The position numbers and the translations under genes were made by a program. From positions 153,437 to 217,436 of the forward strand of contig CAWDQE010000023.1 of NCBI GenBank assembly GCA_963804375.1: a stretch of DNA of 64,000 bases, given 5' to 3'. Positions 54,396-63,780 of this stretch are shown one piece after another (within the stretch, counting starts at the first letter, position 1; each line of letters starts with the position of its first letter). The notes under the pieces are model-generated. The model was not told the DNA's origin. It worked only from the letters and a program-made list of their open reading frames with translations, and searched no databases. The DNA is from JANXQG01 sp963804375. Its GTDB lineage: Bacteria; Planctomycetota; Planctomycetia; Pirellulales; Thermoguttaceae.

Positions 54396-55653
54396 TCAAA
54401 GGCACGACGGCGGCACGATGCCTACGATTGCCGAGGCCGCTGACGAGCCGCGCGTCGGCAACCCGAGCAGACACTTGACTTCGTTCAAGACCTTATCTTG
54501 GGGAATTCTTTCCTGTTCCAGGCGATGGTTCTCATCACGACAATAGATGTAAGCCTGTTGTTCCACTTCAGTCAGGTGAGGCGGCATGTCCGGTTTTCGG
54601 CCGGTGCCGGGCACCGCAAGATGCTGCAAGTGGCTAAGTGTGTTGAGGTCCATCAGAAAGCTGCGCACGTGCGGGAATATGGCGCGGAGCGAGGAAAGAA
54701 TCTCGAATCCTTCGGTATCAAGGTCCCCCCAATACACGATCTGCATGTGGTTGAGCCACGAGAGATAGCGCAAGAGCACCGCGCCGTCTCCTAGCCCGCC
54801 CAGCCCAATTGCGCGAGGAGAGAACGGCAGCGTCAGCAAGTTGACCTTGTTTTCAACGATGATTGCAAGGTTAGCACGCACGGGCATCGCCTCCAGAGTG
54901 TGTAACGGGATGGAAAGCTCTGAGCATGGGCAGCCGAGTTCTTGGACCAGGGTGGGGTCCAGCAATCGCACGAGAAGATGCGTCTCGGCGTAGCGTAAGC
55001 CATAGCGGCGCTCGAAGTGCTCTTCGTCGGCCCGGATTGTGCATGGAGGCAATACAATATCGAACCACTGTCGGAGTAACCCCCGGCAGCGTTCGATGAA
55101 TTTCGTATCCACGGAAAGCGGCAATTCTCGGGCAAAACGGTTCGGCCTCGGATTATCATGGAAGAATTGCAGAACGCAAAGCAGTCCGTCCAGGTCGGGC
55201 GCGGCTTCAATTCAGCGCCCGCACGTTTGACCGAATCCACTTTTCCAGCGACGGAAATGCGTCGCGCAGCCGAGTCACTGCGCCTGCAAAGACGCTGAAT
55301 TCGCGCTGCTTGCCCGTGAATCGGAGAAGATCACCTGGGGTCTCGAACAGAATACGGGCCGGAAACTGATTGCGACCGAATTTGCGTGAGTTCACTTCCC
55401 GCCACTGAACCGTGTAGCCAAACCCCGTTACCTCCTTCGATCCCTCGCGCAGGCGGCGCGCAGACTGAATGGCCGCTGGGAGGTCGTCACCATCCGGCGT
55501 CTTCCGAGCGGGAATGATCCTGGGAAAGAAGCTTTCGTCCCCGTCCAGCCAAGCCCGCAGATAGTCTGGATACAAGTTCTCGGCTTTTCGGCGAATGTCT
55601 TCCGGCTGAATCATCATTTGCGATCGCTCTCGGGCCCGCAGACTTGGCCTCAT
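54396..55653 (-). CDS. jetD: Wadjet nuclease subunit JetD, split by a one-base frameshift
   Basis: The start ATG at 55651-55653 shares one base with the jetC stop (TAATG). The N-terminal half (DUF3322: PEDIRRKAENLYPDYLRAWL, then PEKW-like FPSLEKWIRSNVRAL) runs into a stop at 55207. Deleting one base of the AA pair at 55211-55212 restores the frame: VRAL continues IEAAPDLDGLLCVLQFFHDN, ELPLSVDTKFIERCRG and the DUF2220 Toprim part with LAIIVENKVNLLTLP and the metal-binding VYWGDLDTEGFEIL. The restored length is about 418 residues, normal for JetD. JetD is the topoisomerase-like nuclease that cleaves plasmid DNA held by JetABC. Whether the frameshift is real decides if the system works. Confidence 0.85.
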
Positions 55654-58600
55654 TAGCGGGGGCGTATTCCTCGAACGGGCGATCCATTGCCGCGGTGGTC
55701 ACCAACCGACTCCGCAACGACCTCTTCAAACTCGCGGGCCGTCATGCTGAATACCTCGGATTGGCTCGTCAGCACGTCCTTGACCACGTGAATGTAGGAG
55801 CCCACATACGGTTGAGTCACGCACGCCTTGGCGTCAAGCGGGGCCACGATGAGAAGTTGTAAGCCGAATTTCTGGAACAGCCTCAATGCGTACTCGGCGT
55901 ATTGGTCATCAACCTTGGCAAACATTTCGTCCACGACCACGAAATGAAACCGGCTGCTCGTCGGGCGATCCAGGGGGATGTCGTATTGGTAAGCTATCGC
56001 AGCCACGAGGATGGTAAAGGCCAATTTTGCCTTTGCACCTCCCGACTGACCGGCACTGTCCTCAATATACTGGAGTTCGCCACCCGTGGCGCTGTCGAGT
56101 TCGCAGGCAACGAAATCAAACCAGCGGCGCACGTCGGTGACTTTTTCCTGCCACCGCTGCTCCTCGCGAAGCCTGGTGATAAGCTTTTCGATTCGCAAGT
56201 AGCGTGCCTCGTCGGCTTCCAGGGTTCCCTCGAATGTTCCCGCGAGACATTCGTTGAGCGCATTCTGGAAGTCTGCGATCTCGGTATCCCGTACCGGCTT
56301 GGGCTCCAATTGCATGAAAGTGCCCGGTCGGTACTCCAGTTGCCGCAAAGAGTTGTTGAGCAGCTTGATCTTCGACTCGATTTCATTGCGTTCCGTCCGC
56401 AAAGCTGCATTCAACAACCCGATTTCGTGGGTCACTTTTTCGTTAAGTCGCTCCTTGAACCGCTGCTCGTGCCGCGGCAGGTCCTCCCGCTCGATTTTCG
56501 CCAGCAGATCAAGGAAGCTGTCGAGGTACTCCACTTGTGGTTCAAAGTCCTCGCGTTCGCCAGGAAATTCCGACAGAAACCGAATCATCAGCTTCGTAAC
56601 CCTGCTCTTCAGCGGCTCGATTTCTTTTCGCAATCGCTCTATCTCCGCATGGCGGGCGTCCTTGAATTCCCTTTCTTGCTCGAACAAGGTTGCGGACGCG
56701 AGAGGCTGACCGGCAAACCAGGCTTCCAGGTCCGTAAAGCTCTCAGCATGGTGGGCAAGCGTTCCATCTGCCTTTCGTTCCTTCAAAATCTTCTTTGCGT
56801 TTGCGATCAAACGCGAGTAATCCTTGAGTTGCCCGCCACATTCGGTTTCCTGGCCAATCACTTTGTCGCGTGCTGCCTGCAATCCTTTCTCGGCCGCTTC
56901 GGCTTTTCCAAGCCGTTGCTTGAGAAAACGGATTGCGTCGCTGCCGTCTTCCAGTTTTTTCTTCTCCCGAAGAAGCTCTGCGATCTCTCGTTCGTGAGCA
57001 GCGAAGTCGATCTCCCCGAAATCCTTGAATTCCTGAATCCTGCCCAGTGCCGCTTCCCGAGCGTGCAGGCGGGTCGCTTGCTGCTCGACTTTGGAAATTC
57101 GTCGATCTAGTTGGTCCCGTTGTTCGGTCAACCGCGTGATCTCTTCCGCGAGGCGGCGGCGCTTTTCCCGGTTGTCCCAGCCGAGAACGAAGTACCGCGG
57201 ATCGGCGATCTTGTCACGGTCGTCCTTTTCATGTCTCACCCCTCGAAACTTCACGTGCCGGTTGCGCGTCATCGCCAAACCATCGGCTGCCTGAAACTCG
57301 TCCAGCGTATCGCAGCAGACGAAATCGAAGCGCTCTTCCAACTCGGCGTTGACCCACGGAAGCAAAGGATGCCCCTCGCGGAAGGCCAGTTTGCGCAAGA
57401 GCGATTGGCCATGCAGAGGCAGCCGACGCGATGAGCCCGTTCGTTCCCCGACGCACAAGTAGACGAGCCGCTGGCCTCGCCCGTTGCCGTCGGCCAGCCG
57501 CTTCGCATCCACATGGCGGCTGACGATATGGTAGTATCGTTGCGGCACGAGCAAGCTGAGCGCGAAGCTCCGCAGCACCATTTCAATCGATGGTTCCCAG
57601 GCTCGTTCCTCCGGTTTCACTGAGATGATCTCCGCTGCGAAAAGCAGGTCCTTCTCGTGCAGCCCCAAGTCGGCGCAGAGATTTCGCCTCAGCGCGGCCA
57701 TCCATTCTGGCAGATTACCTTGGCGCTGTGCAAGCGCCCGAAGTTCATTCTCATCCTCTCGCAATGTTGCTTTGATGCCGCCGCACTCAAGAACCATTGT
57801 ATCCCTTCCTTCGGAGTGCTTCGCGATCTGCTGCGAAATGTCGTGCAGCAACGAGGGTGTCCTGGCCTGCACTGCGGCGAACGTCGGTTGGTCGAGCACC
57901 TCCTCTTGAATCCCCGCTTCCCGAAGCGCCTCAAGGTAGCGGCGGCTGCTTGCGCGTTTCGTGTCCACGTGCGACTGGTGATTCTCGATGAGCAAAGGAA
58001 TCTGCCGCAAGCGATCTCCTCCCACCTGTTCGATCTCGTTCTTTAGGCGTCGGCATTCTTCCTGTTTTTCGGCAAGCTCTTGGCCGAGTCGTCCCTTCCT
58101 GGTTGCGATCGCATCCAGATCCCTCTGGAGTGCTTCGCTGGCTGGGGTGAGAATCTCCACGCTCTTCTGCCGAAAGAAAGAATCCGCGGCGGCCAAGATG
58201 CGCTGCAAATGGTCCAACTGCGAGGCTTGCTCCCGATACTCGGTCCCCGCCTGGGCGACTGGCTCAAGCAATTCAGCCTGCCGTCGCACTCGGACCAGGC
58301 TTTGATGCGCTTCACTCAGTTGCGTGAAGTGACTGAGCAGGCTCGTGACCTTCTCGCCCCAAGGTTTCGTTTCCAACATGTGCTCACGGATGAAACGGTT
58401 GAGGCTTTGGATGTCCTTCACCGCCACCGTCTGGTTGAAGATGTCCATCGCCTTGGGACGCACGCCGGTCATCTTCACGAACCAAGAGTGATATTCCGTG
58501 TAGCTCGTCGTAGCGCGAAAGCCACGCTTCTCGATCTGCTGCCGCAGCCGATCCATGTTCTTCAGGCCACTCAGATCGTCTGCAATGGACCGTTCCGATG

Positions 58601-59066
58601 GCGCAATACAGTAGACCTTTTTGACATCGCCGTCCCCGGCGAGATACAAGACGACGGCGACCGTGAGCAGTTGGTTTGTGTCCTCATTGTAAAAACACGC
58701 CAATAGGGCGGAGTAGTGCGTTCCCTTCGGCCGCAAGAACCGGACTTCGCCTCGATTGTCCTCATCGCGACTGGAACGGCCATACGCTCCCTTGATGTAG
58801 GAGCGTTCGTCGCGGTCCTGCTTACGGCCGCCAGCGGCGACGTTGTAATTGCGCACCACGGGCCGCACCAGGAGAGTCAGCAGCGCGTCCACGAGCGTTG
58901 ACTTCCCTGACTCATTCTGACCGACAAGTAACGCCGTCTGCCCTTCTGGCCGGATCAGATGCACGCTGCCCGCAGTGCTATCGAACGTGCCCCAGTTGTA
59001 GACTTCCAGCTTGTGGAGTCGAAAGCCCGGCCTGCGGTTAATCTCATTTTGAAACAGGTCATCCAT
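55653..59066 (-). CDS. jetC: Wadjet SMC-like ATPase JetC
   Basis: Start at 59066 (MDDLFQNEINRRPGFRLHKL), overlapping the jetB stop by 8 bases; 1137 residues. The N-terminal head has Walker A GQNESGKST at 49-57. Two long coiled-coil regions flank a hinge-like middle domain, with a central beta-rich segment (ERAWEPSIEMVLRSFALSLL, RLVYLCVGERTGSSRRLP). The C-terminal head has the signature YIEDSAGQSGGAKAKLAFTI, Walker B FHFVVVDEMFAKVD and LQLLIVAPLDAKAC. It is the motor of the Wadjet complex, which extrudes circular DNA loops. Frame intact. Confidence 0.93.
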   Translation of the reverse strand: MDDLFQNEINRRPGFRLHKLEVYNWGTFDSTAGSVHLIRPEGQTALLVGQNESGKSTLVDALLTLLVRPVVRNYNVAAGGRKQDRDERSYIKGAYGRSSRDEDNRGEVRFLRPKGTHYSALLACFYNEDTNQLLTVAVVLYLAGDGDVKKVYCIAPSERSIADDLSGLKNMDRLRQQIEKRGFRATTSYTEYHSWFVKMTGVRPKAMDIFNQTVAVKDIQSLNRFIREHMLETKPWGEKVTSLLSHFTQLSEAHQSLVRVRRQAELLEPVAQAGTEYREQASQLDHLQRILAAADSFFRQKSVEILTPASEALQRDLDAIATRKGRLGQELAEKQEECRRLKNEIEQVGGDRLRQIPLLIENHQSHVDTKRASSRRYLEALREAGIQEEVLDQPTFAAVQARTPSLLHDISQQIAKHSEGRDTMVLECGGIKATLREDENELRALAQRQGNLPEWMAALRRNLCADLGLHEKDLLFAAEIISVKPEERAWEPSIEMVLRSFALSLLVPQRYYHIVSRHVDAKRLADGNGRGQRLVYLCVGERTGSSRRLPLHGQSLLRKLAFREGHPLLPWVNAELEERFDFVCCDTLDEFQAADGLAMTRNRHVKFRGVRHEKDDRDKIADPRYFVLGWDNREKRRRLAEEITRLTEQRDQLDRRISKVEQQATRLHAREAALGRIQEFKDFGEIDFAAHEREIAELLREKKKLEDGSDAIRFLKQRLGKAEAAEKGLQAARDKVIGQETECGGQLKDYSRLIANAKKILKERKADGTLAHHAESFTDLEAWFAGQPLASATLFEQEREFKDARHAEIERLRKEIEPLKSRVTKLMIRFLSEFPGEREDFEPQVEYLDSFLDLLAKIEREDLPRHEQRFKERLNEKVTHEIGLLNAALRTERNEIESKIKLLNNSLRQLEYRPGTFMQLEPKPVRDTEIADFQNALNECLAGTFEGTLEADEARYLRIEKLITRLREEQRWQEKVTDVRRWFDFVACELDSATGGELQYIEDSAGQSGGAKAKLAFTILVAAIAYQYDIPLDRPTSSRFHFVVVDEMFAKVDDQYAEYALRLFQKFGLQLLIVAPLDAKACVTQPYVGSYIHVVKDVLTSQSEVFSMTAREFEEVVAESVGDHRGNGSPVRGIRPR

Positions 59067-59682
59067 TGGATTGGCTCGACGTATCGTTTTCGGTCTGCCG
59101 CCCGGCCGCGCTGACCAACTGGGCTTTGAGGCTTTCAAGTTCCGCGGCTGGCAAACGGGCTTTGAGGATGCGCCGTATCTCCCATGTTTCTGGTTCGTCG
59201 TTAAATTTGCTGATGAATCCCAGGTCTTCCAATTTGCTGAGCGCCTGGGACAACTCGCGACGCTGCCGCACCTGATCGCCCTGGCTCGGAAAGAAGACCG
59301 TCCACTGGTCGAAAAGTGCCGTTGTCTCAACAACACAGCGTTCATTATGCACGTCCTCTTCCTCGAAACGGCGAAGTTCCTCGCGGAACAGAACGCACAA
59401 CAATGTTGCGTCGTAGCCTAATCGCGTCTTTCGGAACAACTTGGGCAGTCCTTCGTAACCATCCGGTAGCTCATCTTCGGACGCCTGCCGCAAGTATGCT
59501 AGCCCTTCAGGCTCATCGACTACCAGCAGCAGCCCTAGTCGCCCGAAGTAGCCTTCCAAATGAGACTGCGCACCAAGCACGATGTCCCAAACACGAGGTT
59601 CGTCGGCATAGACCGCGCCCTGAAGCAACCGGACAGCGGCGATGCTCCAGTCGCGAAAATCCGGCAACCCGGTAGTTGTCAT
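59059..59682 (-). CDS. jetB: Wadjet subunit JetB (DUF4194)
   Basis: 207 residues from 59682 (MTTTGLPDFRDWSIAAVRLL), sharing one base with the jetA stop (TGATG). Family features are LQGAVYADEPRVWDIVLGAQ, a winged-helix region with LLLVVDEPEGLAYLRQ, YDATLLCVLFREELRRFEEE and ALSKLEDLGFISKFNDEPET. It is the MukE/kite-like subunit that bridges JetA and JetC. The downstream overlap with jetC is ATGGATGA. Frame intact. Confidence 0.9.
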   Translation of the reverse strand: MTTTGLPDFRDWSIAAVRLLQGAVYADEPRVWDIVLGAQSHLEGYFGRLGLLLVVDEPEGLAYLRQASEDELPDGYEGLPKLFRKTRLGYDATLLCVLFREELRRFEEEDVHNERCVVETTALFDQWTVFFPSQGDQVRQRRELSQALSKLEDLGFISKFNDEPETWEIRRILKARLPAAELESLKAQLVSAAGRQTENDTSSQSNG

Positions 59683-61153
59683 CAGTTTTCTCCCGTCTTC
59701 GGAATGAACTGGATAAGTGGCACGGTAACCAGAACAGCGCGGCCGTTCCTGTTGCGGGGCGGCACCAGGATTTCCTCATTCGCGTCGCGGCTGATGATAT
59801 GGCCGTCGTCGCGGGCGATCTGGAGGTAACCAAGCACCTCAACCACACCGGCCGTTGGAGGATGCTCGGCCAGAAGATTGCCGAGCGTCAGGCTTCCGTC
59901 GCGTGCAACCGCCGCCTGGACAGAGGCTCGCATTCCGCGCCAGTCCAGTCGTTGCATCATCGCCAGCCCTCGAAAGGTTTCCATGCGCCGCTCCTCGTCC
60001 ACCTCATGCTCTGTGAGGTCCACATGCGCGAACTGCGGTGGCTCGCTCCAAAACGTGCGCCAAACGGCGAGGCGATTTCAATCTTCGTCTCCACGTCTAC
60101 ACCAACAGTGTCCTTGGGCGGCTCGGGGGCCAGTGATGCCGCCAACCCCATGATTTCCCGCAGCAGTTCCGCAACGCGCTGACGGTCTCGATACGACTTC
60201 ACATCGAGAAGCCGTCTGAGTGTCGCCGAGAGCCGTTGGTTCGTGCGCATCACCTTCTCGGCCTCGGCAAGCAGCAAGGGCACCATACGTCGAATGGTCT
60301 CCAAGCCGTCCGCGTGCTCGGCCAACTCATCGATTCGCACGAGTTGATGAATGATAGTTTGGAGCTTGTCCTGTTGCGAGGGCGAGAGAATGAAGCGGAC
60401 AAACTCATGGAAACTGACGCCCTGATCCTCACGTTTCAGTACGTCCTCGGCATCGAGCGCGAACTCAAGGATGCCGCCTCGCGTGTCGCGCCCTTCATTC
60501 TGCCGCTGCTGAACCTGCTGGGTGATTTCCTTGAATTTCTCTTCCACTGCCCGAAAATCGCCCTGAAGTTGCTTGAGCAATGACACGGCCATAGCGAACC
60601 GCTCGCGAATTTGGGCCGGTTGATACCGCGTCACCAATCCCTCCGATTCGATGCGGGCAATCTCGTTCTCAAGACGCAGCTTTTCCTCGCGAAGATAGGC
60701 CAGCCGAGTTTCAGGATCATCAGAGGCTTTGACCACGAGGTCGGTCAGTGCCTCGATCACCAGTCGGAGTCTCGATTCCGTGCCCACAAACCCCAAGTCC
60801 TGCTCAAGGACATGATCGAGAAAGGCAAACACGTCTTCGGTATGCGGTGTCAACTGGTATACAGGCTCATTCCGCCCTGCTTCCAGGAATCGGTGCAGCC
60901 ATCGCGTATCGCTAGAACACCAGCCGGAAAGATAGTTTTCCGGCTTGTCCTTCAATGCCTCGGGATAGGTCTCCTGGGTGCCTTCGCGGTATGCAATCAG
61001 AGCGGCGTGAAGGTCGGAAAACGGAACCGTGATTCGTCCGGCTCGCTTGAATTGTTGATCCAGGAAATCGACGATGAACGCCGCGTTCTGCGACCGCAGG
61101 AGCCGCAACGCGGGTGAAGTCTCAAAGTAGACGAAAAGCTTGCCCAAATTCAT
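59682..61153 (-). CDS. jetA: Wadjet kleisin-like subunit JetA (DUF3375), split by a one-base frameshift
   Basis: The ATG at 61153 has GGGAGG nine bases upstream. The first about 367 residues follow DUF3375 (KLFVYFETSPALRLLRSQNA, LHAALIAYREGTQETYPEAL, WLHRFLEAGRNEPVYQLTPH, RLRLVIEALTDLV, long coiled coil). At the T4 run (A4 at 60050-60053 on the plus strand) one base is missing: adding a T turns FGARF into FWSEPPQFAHVDLTEHEVDEE and the C-terminal domain (GLAMMQRLDWRGMRASV, LTLGNLLAEHPPTAGVVEVL). The restored protein has 490 residues, the family norm. JetA is the kleisin of the complex. The frameshift is either an error in a homopolymer or real inactivation. Confidence 0.85.
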
Positions 61154-61302
61154 GGCAGGCATCCTCCCGGCACGATCGCACGGCAGAGGAAGTGGTGAGA
61201 GCGCAAGGTCACACATTCGGGTGGCCGCCCGACCGGCGGTGCAACAGTCACGGGCATTGCTTGCACGGGCTTCTTTTCATCCGAGTGGTTATTTCTCGTC
61301 AT
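61150..61302 (-). CDS. Possible small leader ORF coupled to jetA
   Basis: An open frame of 50 residues from the ATG at 61300-61302 (MTRNNHSDEKKPVQAMPVTV) ends with TGA inside the jetA start (ATGA overlap at 61150-61153). It is rich in His, Cys and Pro (SHHFLC, VPGGCLP). No ribosome-binding site better than AGAAAG was seen. The overlap copies the coupling style of the rest of the operon, but chance is possible and no family is known. Confidence 0.3.
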   Translation of the reverse strand: MTRNNHSDEKKPVQAMPVTVAPPVGRPPECVTLRSHHFLCRAIVPGGCLP

Positions 61303-61828
61303 GGGAAACGACTTTCTGGGTATGAAACTGCGGTTTGGACTCCGTGGGTTGCACCAGCACCGCAACCGCCAGCCGCACAATTCGTCGTCATTTTCGCTCG
61401 TTTCCACCGGACGCACCTTGGCCCTGCTCCGTTAAATAGCCGTTTCGGTGAGCTAGTATCTCGAATGTTCAGGGAAAACCTGATTCTACCCCTGCGGAAA
61501 CCCATTTGCAAGCAAGCCGGGGATTCCAAGTGTTTCTGTGCCATAGGGTTAGGTCCGGTCAGTCAAGGCTGGCAAAGGCTGCGGACCGGCCAACAGGAAA
61601 TTGCTCAAAACCCATGATAACCAGTTGGTTGGTCAGATCACGGCACCCCCTCGCATGGATTCTTGGCGATGGGTTGGCTTTGCACGGATTTTCAGCCTTC
61701 GGGCGGGGGTCGAATGGTGGCGAGCTTGGGCCTGTCCATCAAGAAGATTGGTGGAAATGCACGCCAGAGCGGCCTCGCTCGTCGTGGCGGCGACATAGAT
61801 ATAAGGGATATGGGAGACTCGATGACGC
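61303..61828. other. Region upstream of the Wadjet operon
   Basis: No convincing gene. The Wadjet promoter should lie here, but I could not assign -35/-10 boxes with confidence. Confidence 0.35.
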
Positions 61829-62186
61829 ATGTGTGAAATGCTTTGCCGCTGTGCGGGCACTGCGAGACAAGGCGTTCCACGGGGCTTGGTCAGCACTTCC
61901 GAGGCCGTGGGCCATGAATACCCACCTCGTTATGAAGATGATCTTCAAGTTGTGTGCGATCGTTTGAAGCTGCCGCAAGTTGGCGATACGCCGGAAGAAC
62001 GCCAGGAGTTGCCAGTCTTGCGTTTATCTTGTTCAGTGGATAGATTGGCAGGGACGTGCTTCCTTCCAAGAGAGTTCGATCCGGGACGAGGAGGATGAAG
62101 CCCGTTGGCAGGGAACTAGCCTGCCGCTGGACCACGCCGACAAGCTAAACGGCCAGTTCCAGCCATTCCTGAGACCGTGCCGATAG
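61829..62186 (+). pseudogene. Possible degenerate hypothetical gene
   Basis: Two overlapping plus-strand frames look protein-like in turn: EAVGHEYPPRYEDDLQVVCD with KLPQVGDTPEERQELP, then in another frame YLVQWIDWQGRASFQESSIR and DHADKLNGQFQPFLRP. A single frameshift near 62030 would link them. No family is recognised. Confidence 0.25.
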
Positions 62187-62214
62187 CCAAGTGGCCGATG
62201 AACCAAAGGAGAGC

Positions 62215-62550
62215 ATGATGAAGCGGATTCCGTGGAAAGGGCCGATTGAATGTGCGGTACTTGTGCCCGAAGCCGTCGAAGAACGCGAGGAGTTGGCGCA
62301 ATCGCTGGATGACAACGGCGTGGTCAACTCACTGGGGTTCAGCAAGAACGGCGTCAACGGGACGTTGTACTTGCCGGAAACTCTCGCATGGGATTCCAGC
62401 GGTGCCATGAAGGCTTCGGTCAAGGTGAACGAAGAACACGGGCGTTGCGATGCTTGGTTCTGGTTGGTCGAGTGCGCGGACGGGACGGGCCGGCGTTTTG
62501 CATGGTGGAGCTTGGAGCATGACATCGAAAGCGCAAGCAGTTGGACGTAG
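62215..62550 (+). CDS. Small hypothetical protein
   Basis: AAAGGAGAG lies four bases before ATGATG at 62215. About 111 residues: KRIPWKGPIECAVLVPEAVE, then an acidic helix, SLGFSKNGVNGTLYLPETLA and ECADGTGRRFAWWSLEHDIE. Soluble, with several strands. No known family. The ribosome-binding site is the best support. Confidence 0.5.
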   Translation: MMKRIPWKGPIECAVLVPEAVEEREELAQSLDDNGVVNSLGFSKNGVNGTLYLPETLAWDSSGAMKASVKVNEEHGRCDAWFWLVECADGTGRRFAWWSLEHDIESASSWT

Positions 62551-63003
62551 CCGAGGCGCAAGACGATGCAAAGGCGATCTACTCGCGGTATTAGGTGCTA
62601 TGACGGTCGCCCCGAACGAGGAAACGGCCATCTCGACTAAGCCCGGACACGTGGCACGCTAAGAAGGTCTCGCCGAGCCGCTCTGCGTGAGTTTCATCGC
62701 CATAGATCGGACGGCCAACCAGACTTCTTTGCGACTATCGGAGCCCAATGCAAGATGGATCGCTGTCTGAGGAGTCCTGCGGATCGGCCGTCGTCATGCG
62801 CCGGCCGGGTAGGTCGCCGGGCGGAATCAGCCTGATTCTGGTGTTGATGTTTCGGTTGTCAAGTCCGCCGCATCGCTGTTTGCTGAGTCGGGTGGCTCGC
62901 ACAGGCCGCGACCGTCGCCGGGACCAGATGCACTGTTCTGGATTGTCCCCCCCCCCCCCCCCCCCCCCCCCCCGGCTCACCAAGAGGGAAAGCAATCGGG
63001 TTG
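62551..63003. other. Intergenic region containing a long poly-C run
   Basis: No gene. The only striking feature is the 27-base C run. Confidence 0.4.
62947..62973. repeat. Homopolymer of 27 C
   Basis: 27 consecutive C on the plus strand (G27 on the minus strand), about 30 bases beyond the stop of the leftward sigma-like gene. Such a run is rare in bacteria, would form a G-quadruplex on the minus strand, and may mark a poorly resolved assembly position. Confidence 0.9.
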
Positions 63004-63780
63004 CTACGCCCCCACCGGCACTCGCCTGCGGTGGGCCGTCGCAATCCTTCGGGCTATGGTCGCCGCCTCCGTATCCATAAGTCTTTCTACCTGCGAAAGG
63101 AAGTCAGGATCGTCCAACGTCTGGGCATAATCATGGGCGAGGGCCTTGATCTGCTGGACGACTCGCTTGACAACCCACCGACCAGGCTGGCCCAACTCTG
63201 GCAGCCCGACGAGGCTCTTCGTCTCATGGCCGTCCAGCCTGGCATCGAAAATTGCCACGGCCAAATCGCCGAGTCGGGATTGCAACATTGTTCTGAACCG
63301 ATCAATCAGTCTCGGATCGTGGTTCGGATCGTGGTTCGGTTTGGAAGGGGCGGGTAGGTCGTCCGCCGTTACGCCACCAGGAACGAAATCGTTGTCAATA
63401 GGAATCGAAGGTAGATACCTTCGGCGGTTTTGCTCTTTCGCAACTACGTTCTTGACGGCGTTGGCGACCGACCGTTTGAACCTCAAATCGAGTGGCCCAT
63501 GCCGACTTTCATCATAGCCACGAAAAAGGCCGCCCGGCGATACCAAGAGCCTAACCACAATGTCGTGGATAAGTTCCTGGAGTTGCCCCTGGTCACGAAA
63601 GCCTGCATTGCGCAAGCAAGCGGCAATGTAATTCGTCCAACCACTCCGCAGGGATGCCAGCCGATTGTGTCCGTCAGTATTGCGGAGCGTCGGCAACAGG
63701 GCATCGAATTCCTTATTGAACAAGTCGTTGTAGGCCGCCGGATCGAAGTTCTCACGCAGGAAAAGCCGAGGGAAGTCCAT
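63004..63780 (-). CDS. Sigma-70-like (region 2/region 4-type) protein of mobile-element kind
   Basis: About 258 residues from the ATG at 63778-63780 (MDFPRLFLRENFDPAAYNDL). The middle reads LQELIHDIVVRLLVSPGGLFRGYD, LDLRFKRSVANAVKNVVAKE, QNRRRYLPSIPI, an arrangement like sigma region 2 in planctomycetal sigma-like proteins. The end (LGQPGRWVVKRVVQQIKALAHD) may be a region-4 helix-turn-helix. A direct role in transcription of the element is inferred, not shown. The poly-C run lies just downstream. Confidence 0.55.
   Translation of the reverse strand: MDFPRLFLRENFDPAAYNDLFNKEFDALLPTLRNTDGHNRLASLRSGWTNYIAACLRNAGFRDQGQLQELIHDIVVRLLVSPGGLFRGYDESRHGPLDLRFKRSVANAVKNVVAKEQNRRRYLPSIPIDNDFVPGGVTADDLPAPSKPNHDPNHDPRLIDRFRTMLQSRLGDLAVAIFDARLDGHETKSLVGLPELGQPGRWVVKRVVQQIKALAHDYAQTLDDPDFLSQVERLMDTEAATIARRIATAHRRRVPVGA

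Noticed and set aside
55902..57110. Plus-strand open frame of 402 codons inside jetC
   Set aside because: Antisense shadow of the coiled-coil region of JetC; composition and lack of signals argue against coding.
60043..60060. Programmed -1 frameshift in jetA
   Set aside because: The GTTTTGG site lacks a classical X-XXY-YYZ slippery heptamer and no downstream stem was evident; a sequencing or mutational deletion is simpler.
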